Below are positions 24,698 through 35,365 of a stretch of 64,000 nt of DNA, in pieces. Each line of letters opens with the position of its first letter. Within the stretch, counting starts at the first letter, position 1. A program made the position numbers and the translations under genes. This DNA comes from Artemisia argyi (lineage: Eukaryota > Streptophyta > Magnoliopsida > Asterales > Asteraceae): the NCBI GenBank assembly GCA_030686995.1, contig CM060693.1, positions 116,596,728 through 116,660,727 of the forward strand, given 5' to 3'. Below the pieces are notes generated by a model that did no database searches, was not told the origin of the DNA, and saw only the letters and a program-made list of their open reading frames with translations.

Positions 24698-26448
24698 ATG
24701 GCACAACTTGAATTGAAAGGAGATCATAACAAGTATGCTATTCTGAAAAAGGCAAAGGGACATGAAGAATTCGATTTAATGGTGGAGTTTCTAAAAAGGT
24801 CAAAGATTCACTATGCTTTGACACATAGTCCCAATCTGATTTGTGAATCATTGGTGAAGCAATTTTGGGCATCTGCTGCAAAGAGATCTGACACAGAGAT
24901 TGTTGCTGAAATTGATGGTGTAGAGTATGTGGTGACAGAAGGTTTGATTAGGACAAAGCTTCAGTTGGATGATGAGAATGGTGTATATCATTCCAACACT
25001 GCAGAGATTCTTGCTGGACTAAGGGAAGCTGGATATCAAAGTACTGATACATCTAAGTGGCACAAGAATCAATTTTGTCCTAAGTGGAGATATTTGGTGC
25101 ATCTGCTGCTCCAATGTATAAGCAACAAGTGTGGTGGATGGAACCAATTCTCTCTGCAATTGGGTTGTGGTATTGTTTGTATTTCTAAGGGTTTAACTTA
25201 TAATTTTTCTAAGTTTATTTTTGATAATATGCTAGAAAACATTGATAAACAACAGCATAAGTTTTTAATGTACCCTAGGTTCTTACAAATTATTTTAGAT
25301 ATAACCACTGAAGATAAAACCCATGTACCTATTAAAAGTCTTGGTTCTAAGTTGTTTGCCTCAATGAAAACAAATTATAATGGGGAACATCACCCTATGT
25401 TAGAAGCTATGTTGCCACATGGCAATGATAATGTAGTTGAGGGTGATGATGCTGGTAATGTGCCTGCTCATAATACTGCTGATGATGGTAATCCATCATC
25501 TTCTGGTGTTGCTGCTGATGGTAATCCTTCAGTGGTAATGGAGGAAGAGCCAGCTACAACTGCTGAACCATTACCTATTTCTACTAACTTACCACCACCT
25601 ACCCCTGTACATATGTCACCTAGTCCTACCATTTCACCATCTCAGGATGCTCCAGTTGAGCAAATTCATGAGTTTGAAGATAACTTTCAACCTCTTGAAC
25701 CTGAGTTCACTAGACTACCTACACCCAGCCCTATGAGAGAGCCAATTGATGAAGGCTTTCCTAATGTTGTACATGAGTCTATTTCTCCTGCTGGGTTCAA
25801 TGAAGCTCCACTTACCACTGAGCAATCAGCTGGTAGAGCAAAGGACCCAATTACTCTTACTTTTGTATATGATTCACTTTGCAGGTACATGAGAATGACT
25901 GATGATCTCCAAAAGGAACTTGCTGATACCAAGACTACTCTTGGTAATGAAATTGAAAGGTTGAAAAGTAAGGTTCAAGATTTGGAGGCACAGCTGAATC
26001 AGCAGAAGCAAAGTAAGGATGGATTGGATACTACTGAAGTTGCTCAGGAGGCAAATTTGGATTCACTTGAAATTCTAGCTGAAGTTGCTAGACAGTCTAA
26101 TGTTGTTCCTCCTAAAGCTGCTGAAGTACCTAAATCCAAACCACAAATTCTATTCAGCAGAAGAAGAAGTACAAGACAATATTTGGCAAGGAAAGTTGCT
26201 GAATCTTCCAAAGTGTCTAGTGGTGATGATGATGTGCTCATGGCTGAAGCTACTAATATACTTCAGGAGAAACAATCACCAAGTGGTGTTGCTGCTGACA
26301 AATCTACTGATAAAGGTAATACATCAGGAGAAGCATTCTTTGTAGCAGGGAAAGAGTATTTGAATTCCCCTATTCATAATTCATCTAAGAATCAACAAGT
26401 TTCTCCTGATAGAGAGGTTCAAGAATTACATGATGAACCTATGGAAGA

Positions 26449-27756
26449 TGTGGAAAACTAGAACGGGGGGTTGAATAGTTTTACGTCGTTTTAGTTGTTA
26501 TAAAACAAATTGTTTAAAAGTTTTCGTTGATTTATAAAATATAGATTCGATGGTATATGAAATCTAGTTATACACAATATGAACAACACTAAGTATATAT
26601 ACTATGAAGCAATAATTATGTAAGTAATGAAATAAGTAAAAGATGGAAAGATCAAACCGAGAGACAAGCGATTTATAGTGGGTCGGCTACAAGGCACCTT
26701 CCTTGCCCTACTCCACTCCCCGAGCACCTAACTCGAGAGTTTTCTTCACTATATCAACAAGCTCCCTTATGGCGGAGAAAACCTTACACACCAATTTACA
26801 CACCACAATATCTTCACACCTAGATCACAACTAGTACACACCAATTCACTACTTAATCACACCACTTCTTTCACACCTATCTTCTACACACCATTAATCT
26901 ACACACCAATCTTCTACACACCAATACTTCTACACACCAATTCTTCTACACACCAATCTTCTTCCTAACTTATCTTTTTCTCAACTATTCTCTAACAAAT
27001 ATTCACAACTAATCACACTATGAAATAATAATCAATGATGATGCTCAAACAACTTAGATGTGGAGATCACAACTAGTTGTAATACTTCTTGTCTTGAGGG
27101 ATAGAAGTATTCTTCTCTTGCACTTGAATGGATTATGTATGGATCACTTTGAAACAAAGATTTAAGAATGTATGATCAAAGGATTTATAGATTGGAAATG
27201 GAGATCTAGAATAGAAAGTTCTGGAGTGCAAAAGGTGGGGAAAAAATCCAGGTTTAAGGTGGTATTTATAGGCAAAAGTTTCTGACAGAGGAGCGTGGCC
27301 GGTCCCCTTAAATCATGGCCGGTCCCCTTAAATTTAAGGGGACCGCCCTTTATAATTAAGGGGGCCGCCCAGCTGAAACGGCCAGAAACTTTGTCTTTTA
27401 GTGGGGAAAGTTTATTTGGTGAAAAACTAACTGATTTTGGTTAAATATTTGAAATCATATATTTAGTATGATTAAAACATTTTTCCTTATTACCAAAAGT
27501 GTTTTTCAAAAATATATAACTTATATAATTAAATAAACTTTGTATTAGTTAATTAAATACCCCTTTGATCATACATTGCACTAAACACTTTGTTTATTCA
27601 TACCTTAAGTGATTTGGATGTAAAGAGAAATATTAATCACCAAATACTTGTTTATGTCATAAGTTTTAGTTCTTTGAGGTTATATTTTGTAATGATCAAA
27701 ACATAGAGATATTGATAAAAACTTAATAATGTTTTTAGGCATGATTTATGTCAACA
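26449..27756 (-). repeat. 3' LTR of E (left copy)
   Basis: On the element strand it starts TGTTGACATAAATC and ends TTTTCCACA. TATA box TATAAATACC lies at 27270-27261. A GGTCCCCTTAA palindrome module (27297-27376) sits immediately upstream of it. A run of ACACACCA words (about 26790-26965) lies in the presumed R-U5 part. Confidence 0.95.
27297..27376. repeat. palindromic GGTCCCCTTAA module in LTR of E (left)
   Basis: Contains a perfect 24-bp palindrome at 27321-27344 (halves GGTCCCCTTAAA) plus another GGTCCCCTTAAA at 27301-27312 and TTAAGGGGGCCGCCC at 27357-27371. It can form an extended hairpin or a pair of dyad binding sites just upstream of the LTR TATA box. Repeated in the right LTR at 34902-34981. 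Confidence 0.9.
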
Positions 27757-27950
27757 ATCTCCCCCTTTTTGATTATTACAAAACCTTAAACTCAAAAGAT
27801 TTAAAACTTGTTATTAGACAAGTATTATAGAGTTTACCATTTCTCTTCTCCCCCTTTTTGTAAAATCAAAAAGGTTAGGCCGAATAATCTTCGTGAAAGA
27901 AGTTTAAACGGGTAGAGAACTCCCCCTTGATGTATGCTCCCCCTCGTTTG
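27757..27950 (-). promoter_or_regulatory. polypurine tracts of E
   Basis: On the element strand AAAAAGGGGGAGAT abuts the 3' LTR (27770-27757), the expected plus-strand primer. Similar tracts recur at about 27859-27847, 27927-27919 and 27946-27937. Multiple polypurine tracts are known in SIRE-type elements. Confidence 0.75.
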
Positions 27951-28234
27951 AGAGCACAAAGGGAACGAGCAATTGGAATCTTGGCTACAAAAATATTTTG
28001 AAGAGAACAACACACATATATATGCAAAAACAACAATTATGCAAATAAAAATAGATTCATGCAAGCATGATAGAAATAATTAGCATAACAACATTCAATA
28101 TGCTTGTAGCATATTGATTACAATAAAACAAAATAAAAGATATAGTCCTATATTGCCTAAGAGAGCACTTGGACTTGCTTGCAACCCATGGTTGATTTGT
28201 TTTATTTGCTTGAAGGAAAACATAAGCATGGAGC

Positions 28235-28927
28235 TTAGATGTTTGATTGAGGTGGATATGGGGTGTTGTATGGAGCGGAAGAAGTGGATCTCACGATGTT
28301 GTATCGTGTTAAGGGTGGTATTGGATGATTACGAGTGAGAAGATATTCAATCCAAGAAATATCTTCACTCAAGTAGAGGATTTGTTTTTGAAGGAATATG
28401 CAACAAGGGCAAAAGTGAGTGTGATTTGTAACTTGATCCAAGTTAAGAGAGTGGGGAAGGCAATTTGCATAGGGTGATGATGGAGGTAGCCCTTTGTTGC
28501 GTTGTGCAAGATGCATAGCAAGGAGATCACTAAGATCATGGATTTGGTTTATTTCATCACGGAACTTTTGTTTTTCCGTGGCAATGTGGAGGGGATCATA
28601 GGTTTGGTATGGATGAGTTGGGTTTGAGTAGTTTGATGGTTGATCAAACTTGCATGGATCATTATAAGTTGTTGGAGGTTGAGAGGTGTAGTTTGGCTTG
28701 AAGGAAGATGTTTGGCCAATGTTGTATGGTTTGTAAAGTGGATCAAATGAATGCCTTTGTTGGTTTGATGCAAAGTTTGGGAAATAAGAGGTTGGTGGTG
28801 AGGAATGATTTCCAACTTCATTTGTGATGATGGATTTGTTTCGAGGACTTTTTCGTCGCCAAACGGGTTTTTCCGTCATCCTTGCTAGCCTTGAGGCTTT
28901 TGATTTTGGTTTGTTTGGAGAGTTCAT
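28235..28927 (-). CDS. E accessory ORF downstream of pol (230 residues, unknown)
   Basis: Intact 230-codon frame on the element's sense strand, between RNase H and the 3' LTR, with ATG at 28927-28925 (MNSPNKPKSKASRLARMTEK). The first 35 residues are strongly basic (VWRRKSPRNKS) and could be a nuclear or nucleolar signal. The middle is Asn/Pro/Tyr/Ser-rich with YxxP-like spacing. The last third has an amphipathic stretch (FRDEINQIHDLSDLLAMHLAQ) and a Cys cluster (HFCPCCIF). No signal peptide and no convincing membrane segment, so it is not an obvious envelope protein. A TATA box lies 34 bases upstream of the ATG. No family recognised; unrelated by eye to the accessory ORFs of C and D. Confidence 0.6.
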   Translation of the reverse strand: MNSPNKPKSKASRLARMTEKPVWRRKSPRNKSIITNEVGNHSSPPTSYFPNFASNQQRHSFDPLYKPYNIGQTSSFKPNYTSQPPTTYNDPCKFDQPSNYSNPTHPYQTYDPLHIATEKQKFRDEINQIHDLSDLLAMHLAQRNKGLPPSSPYANCLPHSLNLDQVTNHTHFCPCCIFLQKQILYLSEDISWIEYLLTRNHPIPPLTRYNIVRSTSSAPYNTPYPPQSNI

Positions 28928-28960
28928 GATGGGATGAATGGAGAGCTTTGAGGATTGGGG

Positions 28961-29186
28961 TTATTTATAGTGTAAGATTTGTGTGTTTAAGGATGGATAA
29001 AGTTTGTTTGGAGGATTAGGACAAAATGTGTTGGTGAAAAATGGGAAATGTAGGTTGAAATGGGCTAAAAAGCAGAAAAGATTCTGTAAACCTGACCATC
29101 AGATGGCTGGTCCCCTTAATTAGGGGGCGGTCCCCTTAAAATTAAGGGGCCGCCTTACATAATTAAGGGGGCCGCCCATCTGGTGA
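28961..29186 (-). promoter_or_regulatory. internal promoter candidate of E accessory ORF
   Basis: On the element strand a TATA box (CTATAAATAA, 28970-28961) precedes the accessory ATG. Upstream of it, at about 29107-29183, is a copy of the LTR palindrome module: about 77 nt align with roughly 11 mismatches and one gap. In the LTR the module is about 27 bp from the TATA; here it is about 135 bp away. Confidence 0.55.
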
Positions 29187-29916
29187 TTTCCAGATTGCCA
29201 GAATTGGGTTTTTGGCAGAAAATTTGCAGAAAGGTTGTGTTTTTGGACTTGGATTCAAGCAAGTTCAATTCCTTTAGGCAATATAGCATCTAATCTAACA
29301 TTAGATATCATGCAAAAACACATAGGCACAAGAGCAAATAATCAACACATAATAAGCAATAGGAGGTAAGTAAATGCAAGCACACTTAAGCTTCCGAAGG
29401 CACCTATCTTGAATTAAAGGCAAGGGCAATTAGTGAGTGAAAGACTAATGATGGATCAAGATGACACCATTACTAGTGAATTTGTCCTAGTGAGTGTCTA
29501 TATGCAACAAATGTGGAGTTGTGATTGTTTCGACACCTAGAAGCAAAAAGAAATAACGATCCTAAGAAACAATCCAAATGATCTCCTTGATTCAATTTTT
29601 GCTCGATCATGAATGTCAAAGACATATATTAGATTATATACCTTGACAATTTATGTGAGAGTTTATGCATGATTTTGAAATACAATGTTTTTAGAATTAG
29701 TCAACAATGCAATGAAAATGATTTTCATGTGATTCCTAGATTGTGAGAATAAAGATTAGAGAGAATTGATTGAGTTTTTAAAAAAAATTTATGCCAAGAA
29801 AATAAATCTTCTCAATCTTAAGTTTTGTGCGAAATAGATTCCTAGACTCAGAGAAGATGGAATGAAAGAAAAATAAATTTTCATGCAAGTATAACTTAGA
29901 ATTAATTCAATGTAAT
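29187..29916 (-). other. spacer between RNase H and accessory promoter of E
   Basis: AT-rich, no supported gene on either strand. It may act as 5' leader of the accessory transcript or be linker sequence. Confidence 0.5.
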
Positions 29917-32900
29917 TTAGTCAACTTGTTCCATCATTCCTAATCCTAAACGCAAGTGGTTGAATAATTCACGCTTAAGGGGTTTTGTGAATATATCCGC
30001 AATATTGTCTTCCGATGCAACCTTTTCTATAGATATATTTCCTTTTTGTACATTATCCCTAAGAAAATGGTGACGTATTTCTATGTGTTTAGTCCTAGAG
30101 TGTTGTACCGGATTTTTGCTTAAATCTATCGCACCTTTGTTATCGCACATAATTGGGACATTTTCTAACCTAATGCCATAGTCTACGAGAGCTTGTTTCA
30201 TCCATAGTGCTTGTTGACATGCCTTTCCGGCGCTTACATATTCGGCTTCGGTGGTAGAGATAGCAAGAGCGGTTTGCTTTTTCGAAAACCAAGACGTTAG
30301 ACAACATCCCATAAACGTGCAAATACCGCTAGTACTCTTTCTATCTACGTAGTCTCCCGCATGATCCGAATCCGCATAGACAATGGTTTCTATGCCGGAT
30401 TCCTTAGGATACCATAATCCTAAGTGTATAGCGCCTTTAACGTATCGGAAGATACGCTTAACCGCTTCTAGGTGAGAGGTTTTGGGATCCTCTTGAAAAC
30501 GGGCACAAAGGCAGACACTAAACATGATATCGGGTCTACTTGCCGTCAAGTATAGTAAACTACCTATCATTCCTCTATACTTGGTGTTATCTACGGACTC
30601 ACCTTCATCGTCCTTTGTGAGCTTTACCTCCGTAGACATGGGTGTTTTCATGGGTTTTGAGTCTTCTAGGCCAAATTTCTTAAGCATTTCCTTAATGTAC
30701 TTAGATTGGTTAAAGAATATTCCATCATCTAATTGTTTTATTTGTAATCCTAGGAAGAAGTTAAGTTCACCCATCATACTCATCTCAAACTCATCATGCA
30801 TGATTTTGGCAAACTCATCACACATGTCTTGACAAGTCGATCCAAACATATATTTGAACAATGATGAGATTTGGGTCTTTCCTTTTAGTGAAAAGAGTGT
30901 TATCTACCATTCCCATGGAATAATCATGTTCAATAAGAAAAGCTTTTAATCGATCATACCAAGCTTTGGGAGCTTGTTTAAGTCCATACAAAGCTTTCTT
31001 TAACTTATAAACATAATCAGGTTTTGCGAAGTCAATGAATCCTGGAGGTTGTGCCACATATACCTCCTCATTGATAAAACCGTTAAGGAATGCACTTTTC
31101 ACATCCATTTGAAATAACTTAAAATCTAGGGCGCAAGCATAGGCAAGTAATATCCTAATTGATTCTAGTCTAGCTACGGGGGCATAAGTTTAATCATAAT
31201 CAATTCCTTCTTGTTGATTATAACCTTGGGCAACTAACCTAGCTTTATTCCTAGTAACTATTCCATTCTCGTCTAACTTATTTCTATATACCCATTTGGT
31301 TCCTATGATGGTCATATCCTTTGGATTTGGGACTAGTTCCCAAACATAATTTGCCTTAAATTGATTTAATTCTTCTTGCATAGCTGTAATCCAACTTTCA
31401 TCCTTTAAAGCCTCACTAATATTCTTAGGTTCTATTGCTGAGAGGAAACAAAAGAAGTTGTTTTTATCTTGGGCTTGTGACCTAAGGGTTCTTTGGTTAA
31501 GATGTCCTATTATATTATCTAATGGATGTGATCTAGATTCTTTAATATTAACAGTTTCGTTATTTTCTAAGTGGATGTCTTCATTATCATTTCCTATGGG
31601 TTTTGTTTTACTAACCTCAATAGCTTCATCTTCGACTAAATTATCATCTTCTAAAGGTAGCGTTTTAGGAGGTGGTGGTGTTTCATCAAATGTTACATTT
31701 AGTGATTCCTCTACTTTCATGGAGTGTTTGTTAAGTATTATATATGCTTTACTATTTTGTGAGTATCCTAAAAATATTCCTTCATATGATTTTGGATCAA
31801 ACTTAGTGAGGTAGTCCTTAGTGTTTAAAATATAGCATTTACTTCCAAATACCCTAAAGTAGCTTAAGTTTGGTTTTCTATCTCTTAATAACTCATAAGG
31901 AGTTTTTCCTAGAATTCTTCTAATTGATACCCTATTTAAAATATAAGTCGATGTATCTACGGCGTGACACCAAAATTTTTGTGGAATGGATTGTTCATTT
32001 AACATAGTTCTACTCATTTCTTGTAGTGACCTATTTTTTCTTTCTACTACCCCATTTGATTGAGGAGTACGAGGAGCGGAGAAATTGTGAGATATTCCAT
32101 TTAACTCACAATATTTTCCGAATTGTATTTCGTTATCAAATTCCCTACCATGGTCCGTCCTAATGGCAACTATTGAGCATCCTAATTTATTTTGAATCAT
32201 TTTACTAAATATTTCGAATTTTTCAAAGGCTTGGGTTTTGTCACTTAAAAACCTAGTCCACGTGTATCGTGAGTAGTCATCTACTATTACTAAGGTATAT
32301 TTGTTTCCTCCATAGCTCCGCACAGCGGATGGACCAAAAAGATCCATCTGTAATAATTCTAGGCACCTAGTAGTGGATACTATATTCTTAGCTTTGTGAC
32401 TAGCATGAGCTTGTTTTCCAATTTTGCATGCATCACAAAAATGCTTGTCATATTTTAGATTAGGCAAATTTCTAACTAATTCCTTAGAGGCCAAAGATTG
32501 TATTTGTTGCATGTTAGCATGTCCTAATCTCCTATGCCACAATGTAGAGTTTTCATCTAGGGTCGTTAGGCATATCCTATCTTCAGGTTTGTTTCCTAGT
32601 TTCATAACATATACTCCTCCTTTCCTAATACCTCTACCTATAATTTTTCCATTCTTAACTATTTCGCTATCTTCTTCGGAAAAGATAACTCTACATTTAT
32701 TATCGCATATTTGGCCTACACTAAGTAAGTTATATGTTAAATTATTTACATGTTCAACATTTTCAATAGTAAGTGAGTCTTGAGAAATCGTACCTTTGCC
32801 AATAATTTTTCCACGCAAGTCACTATCGAAAATAACGTTACCTCCATTGTATGCCTTGTATGTAGAGAATAGCTTGCGATTCCCCGTCATGTGCCTCGAA

Positions 32901-33985
32901 CATCCGCTATCCTTGATCCATTCGTCAGGCTCCAAGTCAATTCCAAGGCATATTTCGTCGGTTGCATTTGCCACAAAGCACTTTTCTTCTTTATCACTAT
33001 CACTCCATGTTCCACTAACAAATGCGCTTTGATTTTCATAACCCGGCGGCTTTAAACATTCTCCAACGAGATGATTTGGACTTCCACATCTAAAGCACTT
33101 TCTTTTCACGTAATTATCACTCCTATTTCTTTGGAACACCTTTCTTTCGTCACGTGGTGATCTAGTGAATCTTCCTCGTCTCTTGAAGAATTTCTTGAAT
33201 TCTCTTACGGCCATCGCATATTCTTCATCTTCACTCTCGTCACTTGAATCATCATCTTCACAAGGTTCCATTTTGGCTTTTAGAGCAATGGATTTGATTT
33301 GTTCTTTCTTGACTTTGACCGTTTCCAAATCTCTTCTTATAATTTCTTCATGGACTTTCAAGTTGCCGATAAGCTCATCTAGTGATAATGTCATCAAATT
33401 CATTGATTCTTCAATAGCCGTGACTTTAGCTCGCCATTTCGGATGTAATGCCCTAAGAAATTTCCTAACACAATTTTTACTAGAAAATGTCTCATCAAGT
33501 GCTTTTAAACTTGTGATGATGGTGTTAAATTTAGCAAAAGCATTATCAATTGATTCCTCTTCCGGAATCGTAAATTGTTCATATTGATGTACAAGAAGAT
33601 CTATTTTGTTATCTTTAACTTGACTATTACCTTGGTGAGTGATTAGTAAAGAATCCCAAATTTCTTTTGCGGTTTTACACATAAAAATTCTTTCATATTC
33701 TTTACGTGGTAACGCATTATAAATAACCATTTTAGCCTCATTATTTTTTGCTAGTTTCTTTTTCAAATCATCATTTTGTTTTTCAAAATCTACAATTTCA
33801 TCCATTTTAGTTTCAACATTATATTGAATAGGAGGAAAATCACCAAAGGTAATAATATGCCAAAGATCAAGATCTTTTGATTTCACATAGGTTTCGAATC
33901 TATTTTTCCAATATAAAAATCCATCACTTTCAAATAGTGGTGGTCTTTGCATAGATTGCCCTTCTAAATATTTTTCAGATTCCAT
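29917..33985 (-). pseudogene. gag-pol of element E
   Basis: ATG at 33985-33983. An uninterrupted 931-codon frame (33985-31190) carries gag with knuckle [14 protein letters not shown], protease [11 protein letters not shown], integrase ([41 protein letters not shown]) and the start of RT. A TAA at 31192-31190 sits where the family has glutamate before TYAPVARLES. A small deletion near 30850 then removes the catalytic YVDD aspartates: the sequence runs from QIYV directly to FGST and shifts frame. After it, RT and RNase H (YADSDHAGD, TTEAEYVSA) are open to 29917. So it is nearly intact apart from a disabled polymerase centre. Confidence 0.93.
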
Positions 33986-34037
33986 AGATCGTTACAAGTT
34001 TTAAAATACAATATATTTTAAAAATCTTGCTAGACGT

Positions 34038-34051
34038 GGCTCCTGATACCA
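34038..34051 (-). promoter_or_regulatory. primer-binding site of E
   Basis: On the element strand TGGTATCAGGAGCC, two bases inside the 5' (right) LTR; complementary to initiator tRNA-Met with a small variation from TGGTATCAGAGC. Confidence 0.88.
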
Positions 34052-34053
34052 AT

Positions 34054-35365
34054 TGTGGAAAACTAGAAGGGGGGGTTGAATAGTTTTACGTCGTTTTAGT
34101 TGTTATAAAACAAATTGTTTAAAAGTTTTCATTGATTTATAAAATATAGATTCGATGGTATATGAAATCTAGTTATACACAATATGAACAACACTAAGTA
34201 TATATACTATGAAGCAATAATTATGTAAGTAATGAAATAAGTAAAATATGGAAAGATCAAACCGAGAGACAAGCGATTTATAGTGGTTCGGCTACAAGGC
34301 ACCTTCCTTGCCCTACTCCACTCCCCGAGCACCTAACTCGAGAGTTTTCTTCACTATATCAACAAGCTCCCTTATGGCGGAGAAAACCTTACACACCAAT
34401 TTACACACCACAATATCTTCACACCTAGATCACAACTAGTACACACCAATTCACTACTTAATCACACCACTTCTTTCACACCTATCTTCTACACACCATT
34501 AATCTACACACCAATCTTCTACACACCAATACTTCTACACACCAATTCTTCTACACACCAATCTTCTTCCTAACTTATCTTTTTCTCAACTATTCTCTAA
34601 CAAATATTCACAACTAATCACACTATGAAATAATAATCAATGATGATGCTCAAACAACTTAGATGTGGAGATCACAACTAGTTGTAATACTTCTTGTCTT
34701 GAGGGATAGAAGTATTCTTCTCTTGCACTTGAATGGATTATGTATGGATCACTTTGAAACAAAGATTTAAGAATGTATGATCAAAGGATTTATAGATTGG
34801 AAATGGAGATCTAGAACAGAAAGTTCTGGAGTGCAAAAGGTGGGGAAAAAATCCAGGTTTAAGGTGGTATTTATAGGCAAAAGTTTCTGACAGAGGAGCG
34901 TGGCCGGTCCCCTTAAATCATGGCCGGTCCCCTTAAATTTAAGGGGACCGCCCTTTATAATTAAGGGGGCCGCCCAGCTGAAACGGCCAGAAACTTTGTC
35001 TTTTAGTGGGGAAAGTTTATTTGGTGAAAAACTAACTGATTTTGGTTAAATATTTGAAATCATATATTTAGTATGATTAAAACATTTTTCCTTATTACCA
35101 AAAGTGTTTTTCAAAAATATATAATAAGATTATATAATTAAATAAACTTTGTATTAGTTAATTAAATACCCCTTTGATCATACATTGCACTAAACACTTT
35201 GTTTATTCATACCTTAAGTGATTTGGATGTAAAGAGAAATATTAATCACCAAATACTTGTTTATGTCATAAGTTTTAGTTCTTTGAGGTTATATTTTGTA
35301 ATGATCAAAACATAGAGATATTGATAAAAACTTAATAATGTTTTTAGGCATTATTTATGTCAACA
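34054..35365 (-). repeat. 5' LTR of E (right copy)
   Basis: Promoter LTR for the minus-strand element. TATA box at 34875-34866, palindrome module at 34902-34981 with the 24-bp dyad at 34926-34949. Nearly identical to the left LTR. Confidence 0.95.

Larger units (their letters stand above)
26449..35365 (-). mobile_element. Element E: Ty1/copia element (SIRE/Maximus-like), 8.9 kb
   Basis: Minus-strand element in the longin-like ORF of D, with GAAGA target duplications at 26444-26448 and 35366-35370. LTRs of 1,308 and 1,312 bp differ at about seven bases plus small indels. Order on its own strand: LTR, primer site, gag-pol, accessory ORF, polypurine tracts, LTR. The gag start ([19 protein letters not shown]) and multiple GGGGGAG tracts fit the SIRE/Maximus lineage. 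RT is damaged, so this copy is inactive by itself. Confidence 0.95.

Noticed and set aside
31458..33587. Several plus-strand ORFs over gag-pol of E
   Set aside because: Shadows of the minus-strand polyprotein; Ser/Leu-rich composition typical of antisense reading.
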